DNA from: CAIUGU01 sp965279735
GTDB lineage: Bacteria; Pseudomonadota; Gammaproteobacteria; Steroidobacterales; Steroidobacteraceae
Direction of reading: 5' to 3'
DNA length: 64,000 nucleotides
NCBI GenBank assembly: GCA_965279735.1
Contig: OZ257260.1
Location: 2,232,001-2,296,000 of the forward strand
Position 1 is the first letter of the stretch. Each line of letters opens with the position of its first letter. A program made the translations under genes and the position numbers. Positions 46,396 to 54,769 of the stretch are shown here, piece by piece. Under the pieces are notes generated by a model. The model ran no database searches. It saw only the letters and a program-made list of their open reading frames with translations, and had not been told where the DNA came from.

Positions 46396-47301
46396 TCAAA
46401 CTCCTGCCACGCGAAAGCGGGGCATGGTGGTCCGTATGATCGTCGTCACCACGAACATCAGCGCGGCGACCAGGACGATGGCGCCACCCGTGGGCACCGG
46501 TAGCTCGAGCTGCATCGGCAGCAGCACACCGAGCACGCAGGAAATCGTCGCGATGATCATGCTGCCGGCGACGAAACCGCCGAGCGTACGGCTGATGTTG
46601 CGTGCGGCAGCGGCCGGGATCAGCAGCAGCGCCTCGACAAGCACCGCGCCGACGATCTTGAGGCAGGCAACCGTGACGATCGTGACCAGCACCACGAAGA
46701 GATACTCGAGCGGCCGCACACGGGCACCGCGCGCATGCGCCAGGCTTGGATTCAGGCTGGCGAGCAGCATCTGGTTATAGAGCGGCAGGACGGCCGCAGC
46801 GCAGATGATGGTCACCACCAGCAGGATGTTCATGTCCTTGTCATCGACCGCGAGGATCGACCCGAACAGCACGCTCTCCATGACGTGCGTGTTGATCTTG
46901 GCAGACACGTACAGCAGCAGTGACGCGCCGAAAGCCAGCGAGATCGACAGGAATACGCCGATCAGCGTGTCATTCGAGAGACTGGTGCGGTACTGCGTGT
47001 ACTTGAGCGCGACACCGAACAGGATGCAGAAGCTGAACATCGACACGTACGGCGAGGTATACGACTCGCCGAGCAGCACGCCGATCGCCACGCCGGTCAG
47101 TGCGGCATTGCCGACTGCCTGGCTGAAGAATGCCATGCGCTTGATCACCACCATCGTGCCCAGCGCACCCAGCAACGGTCCGATGAGGATCGAACACAAC
47201 AGCGCATTGATGACAAACGCGTAGTTGAACGCCGCGGGCAACGCCCGATCCGCGGCCATCGTTTCGAGCGCAATGCGGATGGCTTCGTAGAATTCACTCA
47301 T
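46396..47301 (-). CDS. Metal ABC transporter permease (ZnuB type)
   Basis: The product is 301 aa with about eight hydrophobic helices (FVINALLCSILIGPLLGALGTMVVIKRMAFFSQAVGNAALTGVAIGVLLG at the N-terminus). The EAA-like SQAVGNAAL segment and later LKIVGAVLVEALLLIPAAAAR are typical of the ABC-3 family, which moves Zn or Mn. ATG 47301 overlaps the ATPase stop (ATGA). Confidence 0.94.
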   Translation of the reverse strand: MSEFYEAIRIALETMAADRALPAAFNYAFVINALLCSILIGPLLGALGTMVVIKRMAFFSQAVGNAALTGVAIGVLLGESYTSPYVSMFSFCILFGVALKYTQYRTSLSNDTLIGVFLSISLAFGASLLLYVSAKINTHVMESVLFGSILAVDDKDMNILLVVTIICAAAVLPLYNQMLLASLNPSLAHARGARVRPLEYLFVVLVTIVTVACLKIVGAVLVEALLLIPAAAARNISRTLGGFVAGSMIIATISCVLGVLLPMQLELPVPTGGAIVLVAALMFVVTTIIRTTMPRFRVAGV

Positions 47302-47987
47302 GACGCCAGCGCCTTGGGCTCGGCCCAGGTGAGAACTTCCGCAGGAACGCCATGGAATAAAACCTTGCGATTGATGCCGGTGACAGTGTGGGCAAGCCTG
47401 CGCACCTGGTCCCAGTCGTGATTGATCCAGACGACGGTAACGCCCTGCGCATTAAGTTCGAGCACCACGTCTTCGACCATCTGCGCACCCAGTTCGTCAA
47501 TGTTCGCGCTCGGCTCGTCGAGGATCAGCAGCGCCGGCGCCGGCTCCAGGGCCTGCGCAAAGAGCACACGCTGGCGCTCACCGCCGGACAGGCCGCCGAA
47601 GGGACGGTGCTCTTTCTCCAGCACTCCGGTTCTCCGCAACGCGGCTTCGACACCCGGCCAGTGCTGCTTGGAACGGCCGAGAAAAGCCGGCTTGCGCTGG
47701 GTCAGTAGCGCCATCACATCGCGCACTGTCATCGGCACGTTGCGATCGAAATCGAGTATCTGGGGAACGTAACCCATCGGACCCTTGTTCTCGCCCTCGA
47801 TGCGGATCTGCCCGGTATGCGGCATCTGGCCAAGCAGCGTGCGGATCAGCGATGTCTTGCCGCCGCCGTTTGCACCGACGATGCAATGCAGGGCGCCGGT
47901 CTCGATGCGGAAACTCACGCTGTCGAGGATTCGGGTCCCCCCGAGATCAAGGGACACGTTGTCAAAAACGATGGCAGGTCCACGCAT
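47298..47987 (-). CDS. Metal ABC transporter ATP-binding protein (ZnuC type)
   Basis: The product is 229 aa with Walker A VGANGGGKTSL, the signature LSGGERQRVLFAQAL, Walker B LLILDEPSANID and the switch His in VVWINHDWDQV. GYVPQILDFDRNVPMTVRDV is typical of ZnuC/MntB-type ATPases. It lies 2 bp after the binding-protein gene. Confidence 0.95.
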   Translation of the reverse strand: MRGPAIVFDNVSLDLGGTRILDSVSFRIETGALHCIVGANGGGKTSLIRTLLGQMPHTGQIRIEGENKGPMGYVPQILDFDRNVPMTVRDVMALLTQRKPAFLGRSKQHWPGVEAALRRTGVLEKEHRPFGGLSGGERQRVLFAQALEPAPALLILDEPSANIDELGAQMVEDVVLELNAQGVTVVWINHDWDQVRRLAHTVTGINRKVLFHGVPAEVLTWAEPKALAS

Positions 47988-47989
47988 GA

Positions 47990-48928
47990 TCAGGTTTTCG
48001 GATGCGTGGTGGTGTAGTCGATGGCGTCGGCGAGCGTGTCCAGGTTTTCGCGCATCTCGTCCTCGAACTTCGTTTTCGTATAGGGGCCTTCGGAAATATG
48101 CGACAGCGAATACACCTTGACGCCGGTTGCCTTTTCGATCGGCGCCGCAAGCCCGTTGGCGAAGTACCTCTCCACGAACAGCACACGGACATCCGCCTTC
48201 TTGATCGCATCGATGGTGTTGGCAAGCTGGCGGGCGGTCGGCGTCACGCCATGACGCGGCTCGATTGTGGCCGATATGGTCAATCCGAATTCCTGCATCA
48301 TGTAGTCGTAGCCGGCGTGCATCGTGGCGCAGCGGAACGACGTCAGGTCGAGCTTCGCGAAGCGCGTCATGAAGTCGGCACGCAGCCGGCGGATGCGCGC
48401 TGCATAGGCCGTTGCATTGGAGCGGTAATACGCAGCGTTCGGGGGATCGAGCTCACCGAGGCGGCGCGTGATCTCGAACACCTGCTGGATTGCGGCCGTA
48501 GTGGACACGAACGTATGCGGGTTCACGATCTTCGCATTGCCCTGATCGCCGTTGATCGGAATCAGCGCGACAGAAGCATTGGCATAGATCAGCGGCAGGT
48601 TGTCCTTGCGCCCCGCCGCTTTCACGACTTCAAACGCCCATTCATCGTGGCCGATGCCGTTGACGACCAGCACATCCATCGTCATCGTGCGCTTCATGTC
48701 GTCCGGCTGCGGCTGGTAGTTGTGGGGATTCGCATCCTGGCTGATCATCGGCACGATCTCGGCCCGGTCGCCCACGATATTGGCGACGAAGCTGTAGTAC
48801 GGATGCAGCGTGATGCCGATCTTGAGCTTGCCGCCCGTCGCCGCCATTCCCTGACTGACAGGCAACAGTCCGGTCACCAGCAGCACTGCAAGCGCAGGCA
48901 ACGCGCGAACCAGGGTACGTCTGTTCAT
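47990..48928 (-). CDS. Metal-binding periplasmic protein (ZnuA type, intact ligands)
   Basis: The product is 312 aa with a signal peptide (LPALAVLLVTGLLPVSQGMAA). Candidate ligands are His69 (NPHNYQPQP), His138 (NPHTFVS), His204 (ATMHAGYDYM) and an acidic residue in FVERYFANG, matching cluster-9 zinc or manganese binding proteins. It lacks the long His-rich loop of E. coli ZnuA. The start overlaps the preceding stop as TGATG. It would feed the permease and ATPase encoded directly downstream. Confidence 0.93.
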   Translation of the reverse strand: MNRRTLVRALPALAVLLVTGLLPVSQGMAATGGKLKIGITLHPYYSFVANIVGDRAEIVPMISQDANPHNYQPQPDDMKRTMTMDVLVVNGIGHDEWAFEVVKAAGRKDNLPLIYANASVALIPINGDQGNAKIVNPHTFVSTTAAIQQVFEITRRLGELDPPNAAYYRSNATAYAARIRRLRADFMTRFAKLDLTSFRCATMHAGYDYMMQEFGLTISATIEPRHGVTPTARQLANTIDAIKKADVRVLFVERYFANGLAAPIEKATGVKVYSLSHISEGPYTKTKFEDEMRENLDTLADAIDYTTTHPKT

Positions 48929-49653
48929 CAGGATTTTCCTTTCACGCGCTCGAGTTCGCTGGCGCCGTTGTAGGGGATGATCTGGCGCCAGCCTTTGCTC
49001 ACCAGCGATTCAGGCTTCAGGACATCCGGGAACGGCGCGTTCGGATCCTTGTGGATCCACAACGTTCCCTGGTTGATCCAGTACACGCCGCTGTGCGCAT
49101 GACCTATGACGACCAGGTAGGCACTTTGCCCTGGCAGCTTGCCACCGGAGCCGTAGTAACTTGCCGTGCCCTGCCCCAGCGTTCCCTGGTACACGGCGTT
49201 CGGCGGCGGTGGCGGTCCGATCGGATCCCTGCTGACCACCGGTAATGGAGGTGCCTGCGCACCCGTGCCAACGGCACCCGGCATGATCACCTGCCAGTTC
49301 ACTTCACCATACGTTTTCCAGAAGTTGTCACGATAGAACGGCGGCAGCAGGCTCTGCTGCAGATCGTCCAGCGTCGGCCACTGGCCGGTATCGTTGTTCG
49401 TCCAGATGATTTCTTCCGTGGCGGGCAGCAGCGCGCTGTGGATCGCCTGGTCGGTTGCATTCAGTCCATCGAACGAACTCACCTGCCAGCTCAGCAACGG
49501 CGGCGTTCCCTCGGCCCTGGGCTTCAGCGCGATGTAGGCAAACGTACTCGCGATGACCAGGAAAGCCGCCAGGAAAAAGAGCACGCTCTCGAGCCTGCCC
49601 GAAGCCGGCATCACGACAAGCGGCTGTTCCATTGAGGAGGCTGTGGCGCTCAT
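48928..49653 (-). CDS. Membrane-anchored protein of metal operon (DUF6162-like)
   Basis: The product is 241 aa. One N-terminal transmembrane helix (SVLFFLAAFLVIASTFAYIAL) is followed by a periplasmic domain with IHSALLPATEEIIWTNNDTGQWPTL, a Pro-rich loop (IGPPPPPN) and YLVVIGHAHSGVYWINQG. It resembles the DUF6162 family, which I associate with metal-uptake operons, but that family call is from memory. No cofactor motif beyond the HAH pair is visible. Confidence 0.65.
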   Translation of the reverse strand: MSATASSMEQPLVVMPASGRLESVLFFLAAFLVIASTFAYIALKPRAEGTPPLLSWQVSSFDGLNATDQAIHSALLPATEEIIWTNNDTGQWPTLDDLQQSLLPPFYRDNFWKTYGEVNWQVIMPGAVGTGAQAPPLPVVSRDPIGPPPPPNAVYQGTLGQGTASYYGSGGKLPGQSAYLVVIGHAHSGVYWINQGTLWIHKDPNAPFPDVLKPESLVSKGWRQIIPYNGASELERVKGKS

Positions 49654-49659
49654 GAGCGG

Positions 49660-50496
49660 CTAACGCATGTCCTTGGCCTGGACCCAGATCACCGCGTCCT
49701 GCGACAGCGGCTTGCCCTTGTACATGGTCTCGGGCCCCGCATGCAGCGCGCAGATACCCCACCAGCCCGCCTTCGGCAGGCCGATCTCGACCACGCCATT
49801 CGCATCGGCACGCATGCTCATGTTTCCGTAAGCAGAATGCGGCGCCGTGACACTGCCGGTTGGAGCAGATGCCTTCGCCGCCAGATCAGGCGGGTGATTC
49901 ACGTATTCGATTTCGATTTCCGCGAATGGCACCGGCTTGCCTTCCGACAGCACGATGCCCCGGAAGACACCACCTACCCAGTTCGCGTACGGCTTGTTGA
50001 GTGGCTGGATTTCAACCGGCAGACCCTGTGTTTCAGCCCAGTTGCCGGGAACACCGCCGACGTTCATGACGAGCTTCGTGAACTGCTGGATGTACTTGTC
50101 TTCTTCCTTCTCGAGATAGGGTTCTGGCTCCAGCAGGAAAACATAGTCACCCTGCGACCGCACGATCTCGCGCGGCAGCGAGACCTCATACGCGGCGGCA
50201 CGATTGCCCACGCCCTGCCATTCGATCGGCTGCAGATATTTCTTGAGGTCGGTTTCGACGGGCTTGGCTTCATCGCCACGCTGGCTGATGACCTTGAAGC
50301 TCAACGGCGTGCCCATCGCCATCGTCGGTCCACCGGCAAAGGGATGAGTGAACACGAGCGCCATCGAGACAGGTCCGCCGCGATCGAGCGCCGACTCGGG
50401 TACATACAGCATCTGGAAATGCGCAAACGAGAGCGAAGGCAGCGCCAGTAATGTCGCGATCAGGCCGTTTCTCGAATACCGTGCAATCCGCGTCAC
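49660..50496 (-). CDS. DUF4198-family periplasmic protein
   Basis: GTG 50496 has AAGGAG 5 bp upstream and is preferred to GTG 50502. The product is 278 aa with a signal peptide ending at FAHFQM. The mature N-terminal His, FTHPFAGGP, KPVPFAEIEIEYVN and a GWWGICALH C-terminal segment match DUF4198, a family that includes NikK-like periplasmic partners of nickel and cobalt transporters. The His just after signal cleavage may bind metal (inference). Confidence 0.85.
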   Translation of the reverse strand: MTRIARYSRNGLIATLLALPSLSFAHFQMLYVPESALDRGGPVSMALVFTHPFAGGPTMAMGTPLSFKVISQRGDEAKPVETDLKKYLQPIEWQGVGNRAAAYEVSLPREIVRSQGDYVFLLEPEPYLEKEEDKYIQQFTKLVMNVGGVPGNWAETQGLPVEIQPLNKPYANWVGGVFRGIVLSEGKPVPFAEIEIEYVNHPPDLAAKASAPTGSVTAPHSAYGNMSMRADANGVVEIGLPKAGWWGICALHAGPETMYKGKPLSQDAVIWVQAKDMR

Positions 50497-50565
50497 GCTC
50501 ACTCCTTCAGATTTCCGCAGCCAGCTTGTCAGTACAGGCTTAAGCCACTCTTAAAAGAATCCCGT

Positions 50566-50880
50566 TCACGAAATCTGCGCGCTGTACATCGTGACCTCGT
50601 GCCCTTCCCCGCCTTCGAAGAGCACGTGGTAGTCACCGCTCGGCGCCTTGAACGTGAAGACCCCGGTCTTGTCCAGCACGCCCTGCAGCAGCAGCTTGTT
50701 GCTGGCATCGAGCACCAGGATCTTCCTGCCGTCGGCCGGCGTGCCATCGGAGAACCCGGCTTCGCACTTCACCTGGTCCTTCTCGACGTAGCAGTCGAGC
50801 AGCGGTGCGTGTGCGAATACAGGGACCGACACTGCCAGCAGCGGGGCAGCCATCAACCATGCACAGGCTCGACTTTTCAT
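50566..50880 (-). CDS. Small periplasmic protein (NikL-like fold)
   Basis: ATG 50880 with GGAGGA upstream gives 104 aa. The signal peptide ends at VFAHAPLL, leaving a mature N-terminal HAP motif again suited to metal binding. The remainder (FSDGTPADGRKILVLDASNKLLLQG, TFKAPSGDYHVLFEGGEGHEV) is a carboxypeptidase-regulatory-like beta domain similar to NikL. Two cysteines (DCYVEKDQVKC) could form a disulfide. It lies 21 bp after the receptor gene. Confidence 0.72.
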   Translation of the reverse strand: MKSRACAWLMAAPLLAVSVPVFAHAPLLDCYVEKDQVKCEAGFSDGTPADGRKILVLDASNKLLLQGVLDKTGVFTFKAPSGDYHVLFEGGEGHEVTMYSAQIS

Positions 50881-50901
50881 GGGAAATCCTCCGGAAAAAG
50901 A

Positions 50902-52842
50902 TCAGCGTGAACCCTTGCCGAAATTGTACGAGTAACTCAGGTGGAAAGTCCGCGGCGTACCCAGGTTTTCCGTTGCGTTGGGAGAAACCAGCGAAGTTGC
51001 GTAGTCCTCATCGAACGCGTTCTCCACTCTCAACCCCAGGCGTTGCGTCCGGGCCGCATCCACATACAGAAAGGCGGACAGGTCTGCGACGGGATAGTTG
51101 CCGTATTGGCGCCGGCCAACACCCGTGCCTGTCTCGTAAACACTACCCGTATAAACCAGCGAAACAGCCCCGCCGTACTGGGCCTCGGGATGGAAGTCGA
51201 GTCCGAGCTTGGTCAGGTTCTCGGGAATGCGGCGGATCTGCAGATCGCTGCCCGCTTCTCTCGCACGCGCATAGGTGTGATCGAAATTGAGCGACCACGC
51301 ATTGGCAAGACCTACGGCGAGCACTGCCTCGGCACCTTCGACCTTCACTTCCGCGTCGGTGTTGACGATGAGGTTGATGTCATAGTCCTCGGTAATCAGA
51401 TCCTCGACGGTGCGCTTGAAGCCGATGAACTCCCACGAGAACGGCCGGCCTGCAAGCGCCATCCCGCCGCCGATGCCTGCTTCAATGTTCTGGCTGCGCT
51501 CAGGCTTGAGATCGGGATTGCCCAAAGGCTCGCCGGGTTCGGCACTGTAGAGCTGGTAGGCATCCGGCAGACGGAACGCCGTGCCACCCGTCGCACGGAC
51601 ATACAAGCCGTTCGCGAAATCATGGCGGCCGGAGAGATTCCATACCGTTGCTTCCGGGCCTGCACTAGGCTCGTTGTACCGCGCGCCAAGAGCAATCTGC
51701 GTATTCTTGAGCAGATCCGGGGTCGTCCGGATCTGTGCATACACGGCATTGACGTGCTCGGTCTGCGGTGCGATCTCCCATACCTGGTCTTCGCCGCTGT
51801 ACTGCTGCTGATCGAAGCCGAGGAAATACTCGAAGCCGCGATTCAGGCTCAGCTTCGTCATGAGATTGAAGCCGCTATCTGTGTAGCCCCAGAACTCCGG
51901 ATCACTGGAGTTATCACCGTAGTGATACATCGTGTCCCAGTCGTGGTAGTAACCCTTGAGGTAAATTCCTACCTTGTCGCTCAACGCGTAATCCAGCTTG
52001 CCGCTCAGCAGCTTTTCATCACGATCGTTGCGGTCCTTGACCTCGTTGAAGGGCGTCCAGAAATCCAGGTCAGCGTTGCTGTACTGGAAGTTGAGGGAGA
52101 AGGTGAGCTTGTCGGTTATCTGGTTGGCCAGCTTGGCGCCGACGGTTTTCACTTCGTAGCCGCGATCGAAATCCGTCACGCCTGGCAGGAACCGGTCCCG
52201 ATGATAGGGCGCGAAGCCGTCTGCCTGATCGTAGGACCCGTAGAGCACGACGCGAGTCTCGCCCAGACTGCCTCTGACATATCCATCGGCGTGCTTTCCA
52301 TCGTTGTCGTCGAAGCCGACGCCAATGCGTGCATCGGTGGCGTCAGTGAAACCGCGGGTAACCACATTGATCACGCCCGAGACCGACTGCGTTCCGTAGA
52401 AGATGCCCTGGCCACCCTTGAGCACTTCGATCCGTTCGATCATGTGCGAGGGAATGGTGTCGAGGGGTGACGTGTTGTTGTACAGGCGGTTGCTGATACG
52501 CACACCGTCGATCAGCCACAGGATTTCACTATTGCGGGATCCCTGGAGTGAGGCCTGCACGTAGTCGAAGGCACCATTTTTCGGCGCGACGTAAAGACCG
52601 GGGACCAGCATCTGCAAGGCCTGCGTCACATCGTTGAATCCGCCGGCGCGGATTTGCTCGCCCGTGATGACTTCGAGGCGATTCCCGTACTGCTGCAGGT
52701 CCATCGGGATGGATTCCTCGATGCGCGTTCCAAGCACGATCACACCGTCTTCGGTAGCGGGTGCCTGGGCTTGTGCGTACACGCTACTGCTGGCGAGAGT
52801 CGCCAGGATGGCTGCGGCCAGAATCGTATTTCCCTGCGTCAT
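50902..52842 (-). CDS. TonB-dependent receptor of the metal-uptake operon
   Basis: The product is 646 aa from ATG 52842 (AGGGGA site). A signal peptide ends near VYAQAQ. A TonB-box-like segment GVIVLGTRIEESI is followed by the plug (NRLEVITGEQIRAGGFNDV, GSRNSEILWLIDGVRISN, ERIEVLKGGQGIFYGTQSVSGVIN) and a 22-strand-type barrel ending in FHLSYSYNF-like residues. It differs from BtuB, and no riboswitch is present. As the first gene of the operon it likely brings a metal or metal chelate into the periplasm for the downstream ABC system; the ligand is unknown. Confidence 0.93.
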   Translation of the reverse strand: MTQGNTILAAAILATLASSSVYAQAQAPATEDGVIVLGTRIEESIPMDLQQYGNRLEVITGEQIRAGGFNDVTQALQMLVPGLYVAPKNGAFDYVQASLQGSRNSEILWLIDGVRISNRLYNNTSPLDTIPSHMIERIEVLKGGQGIFYGTQSVSGVINVVTRGFTDATDARIGVGFDDNDGKHADGYVRGSLGETRVVLYGSYDQADGFAPYHRDRFLPGVTDFDRGYEVKTVGAKLANQITDKLTFSLNFQYSNADLDFWTPFNEVKDRNDRDEKLLSGKLDYALSDKVGIYLKGYYHDWDTMYHYGDNSSDPEFWGYTDSGFNLMTKLSLNRGFEYFLGFDQQQYSGEDQVWEIAPQTEHVNAVYAQIRTTPDLLKNTQIALGARYNEPSAGPEATVWNLSGRHDFANGLYVRATGGTAFRLPDAYQLYSAEPGEPLGNPDLKPERSQNIEAGIGGGMALAGRPFSWEFIGFKRTVEDLITEDYDINLIVNTDAEVKVEGAEAVLAVGLANAWSLNFDHTYARAREAGSDLQIRRIPENLTKLGLDFHPEAQYGGAVSLVYTGSVYETGTGVGRRQYGNYPVADLSAFLYVDAARTQRLGLRVENAFDEDYATSLVSPNATENLGTPRTFHLSYSYNFGKGSR

Positions 52843-52980
52843 GGATATCCCCTGATGAAGCCGATTGGTTTTATCGAAGTCTGCGAAATTGCGAAGGATC
52901 AGCTCAGCTGCGAAACAGTTCGCGAGCGTTGATCAATGGAGAGGGATACTCGACTGCAGTTCCGGTTTTGTCCGGTAAAG

Positions 52981-53017
52981 TACTGTTTCTTCTTCTGTTA
53001 ATTAACGTTCATTAACG
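52981..53017. promoter_or_regulatory. Operator-like site 1 in receptor/regulator gap
   Basis: TACTGTTTC (52981-52989), 15 bp, then ACGTTC-AT-TAACG (53005-53017), which contains the inverted repeat CGTT-N4-AACG. The overlapping GTTAATTAAC (52997-53006) is a perfect palindrome. It lies about 140 bp upstream of the receptor start. The same two motifs recur at 53372-53398. Confidence 0.45.
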
Positions 53018-53218
53018 CCCGCCACGCCTTGGCGGGAAGGGACGGGTTCACCCCATACCCCACCGGGTCCGACAGGAAGAACAGCACTCCGGTGATCAGG
53101 TTGATGCGGAAGCTCACCCCAACGAATGGAAGGTCAGCAGCACCGGGTACCCCCAGATCGACCCCAGCACCCACTGCGACAGGCTCAATCCCTCCAGCAT
53201 CAATAGAAAATTGTCCAT
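52998..53218 (-). pseudogene. Decayed DUF6644-like membrane protein gene
   Basis: From ATG 53218 the minus strand encodes MDNFLLMLEGLSLSQWVLG, then SIWGYPVLLTFHSLG and a TGA. In the next frame it continues with SFRINLITGVLFFLSDPVG, YGVNPSLPAKAWRALMNVN and a TAA at 52998. The first piece looks like the N-terminal helix and the second like the middle helix of a small integral membrane family (DUF6644-like). The loop and helix between them and the C-terminal part are missing. This implies an internal deletion with frameshift plus truncation. Family identity is from pattern memory. Confidence 0.55.
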
Positions 53219-53371
53219 CCGCTTTCGACCTTCTAAAAAGAAAAATCCGTCCGGTTCACCAAGGGGGGTAAATGTAAAGAGCGGTGCAAAGGCCGAAGCC
53301 TGAGTACCGGACGGGTTGGAAACTGTGCGGGGCGCAATACTGGCCAACGCTTTCCTGCTTGTCTTGTAAGT

Positions 53372-53398
53372 TACTGTTTCAATGTACGTTCCGTAACG
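53372..53398. promoter_or_regulatory. Operator-like site 2 in receptor/regulator gap
   Basis: TACTGTTTC (53372-53380), 5 bp, then ACGTTC-CG-TAACG (53386-53398), again with CGTT-N4-AACG. The spacing between the motifs is 10 bp shorter than in site 1, one helical turn. It is about 75 bp upstream of the regulator start. Confidence 0.45.
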
Positions 53399-53470
53399 TT
53401 AAAGCGACGTGTTCCGCGTTTGCTCTCGCTACGATGCCGACCGCCACTTCCCAAACGGTCGTTTGCCGAT

Positions 53471-54766
53471 ATGCACATGGATTCCACTGAACTCATCGCC
53501 CTGCAGGCGGAACGCATCCGGGCGAGCCAGATCCTGGGCCGGTCGCGCCTGATCAACCGGCTCTTCGACTATCTGGTGGAATGCGGCAAGACGGGTCACG
53601 TTCCCAAGGAGATCGAGGTGGCTCTCGATGCCTTCGACAGGGATGAGCGCTTCGATCCGTCCCAGGATGCCGTCGTCCGGGTATGCGTCCACAAGCTGAG
53701 ACGCAAACTGGATGAGTTCTATGCCGGACCGGGCAACCAGGAACTCCACCGGATCACGATGGCCCGCGGCGAATATCGATTGCTCGTGGAGGCCGTCGCC
53801 ACTCCCGCTGCGGTCCTGCCGGTTATCGAAGGAGTGCTCGATGATGAAGGAGCGGATACACGGCGTCGCTGGCCCAGCGTTTCGCCCGCAATTTTGCTGA
53901 CGGCCTTGTTGATATCGGCGGCAGTGAATCTGCTTCTCTGGGCAGTCGCCCAACCTTCTTCCAGCGGCCCCGCCGGCCGGCTCAACGATGTCCGGAACAG
54001 TTCGGTCTGGGCGCCCTTGTTCGATGACGAACTCCCCATCTACGTTGTCGTAGGTGACTACTACATCTTCGGAGAGGTCGACAAATTCCGTGATGTCAAA
54101 CGCCTGGTGCGGGACTTCCAGGTCAACTCACGCGAAGACCTCGAATGGGTCATGCAGAAGGACCCCGACAAGACGGGTCGCTACCAGGATCTGAACCTCG
54201 ATTACATTCCCACTGCCAGCGCGTTCGCACTAAAGGAAATCCTCCCGGTGCTGGAAAAGGCGAATCGACGGGTAAGACTCACGGTCATGTCGGAACTCGA
54301 TCCCGCTGCATTCAAGTCCGCGCATGTTGTCTATGTCGGCTACCTGAGCGGTCTCGGAATGCTGAGGGAACTCGCGTTCGCAGGGTCCCGCTTTTCCACC
54401 GGCGAGACTTTCGACGAACTCATCGATCACGGCACGGGCATCCAGTACGTCAGCGATGTCGGTGGCCCCGTGCAGGGCCAGTTGCGCTACCGTGACTACG
54501 GTTACTTCTCCACCTTTCCCGGCCCTGCGGGCAACCAGATCGTGATCATTGCCGGTACCCGCGATACAGCGGTCATGCAAACGGCAGAAATGATCACGGA
54601 TCCGCGCCGGATCGCAGAACTCGATACCCAGGGCAACAACAGGGATGCGCTCGAAGCGCTCTACGAGGTCTATGGCTTCGAGAACACGAACATCGATGCC
54701 AAGCTTCTGCTGTCCGCCAATCTCAATGCCGCCAATATCTGGTCGGCCGCGCGCTCGACGCCCTGA
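53471..54766 (+). CDS. ToxR/CadC-like membrane-bound winged-helix regulator
   Basis: ATG 53471 (or 53477) gives about 431 aa. Residues 1-110 form a winged-helix DNA-binding domain (ILGRSRLINRLFDYLVE, PKEIEVALDAFDRDERFDP, VVRVCVHKLRRKLDEFY, LHRITMARGEYRL). A transmembrane helix lies near 137-158 (AILLTALLISAAVNLLLWAVA). The C-terminal domain of about 270 residues is extracytoplasmic and has no motif I recognise; segments such as IYVVVGDYYIFGEVD and VVYVGYLSGLGML are conserved-looking. There is no receiver domain. It is divergent from the metal operon and is its most likely sensor-regulator (inference). The SDR gene is convergent 3 bp away. Confidence 0.8.
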   Translation: MHMDSTELIALQAERIRASQILGRSRLINRLFDYLVECGKTGHVPKEIEVALDAFDRDERFDPSQDAVVRVCVHKLRRKLDEFYAGPGNQELHRITMARGEYRLLVEAVATPAAVLPVIEGVLDDEGADTRRRWPSVSPAILLTALLISAAVNLLLWAVAQPSSSGPAGRLNDVRNSSVWAPLFDDELPIYVVVGDYYIFGEVDKFRDVKRLVRDFQVNSREDLEWVMQKDPDKTGRYQDLNLDYIPTASAFALKEILPVLEKANRRVRLTVMSELDPAAFKSAHVVYVGYLSGLGMLRELAFAGSRFSTGETFDELIDHGTGIQYVSDVGGPVQGQLRYRDYGYFSTFPGPAGNQIVIIAGTRDTAVMQTAEMITDPRRIAELDTQGNNRDALEALYEVYGFENTNIDAKLLLSANLNAANIWSAARSTP

Positions 54767-54769
54767 GCA

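Noticed and set aside
53029..53271. Plus-strand frame in the receptor/regulator gap
   Set aside because: Low-complexity Pro/Ser/Thr translation; the opposite strand carries a better membrane-protein relic.
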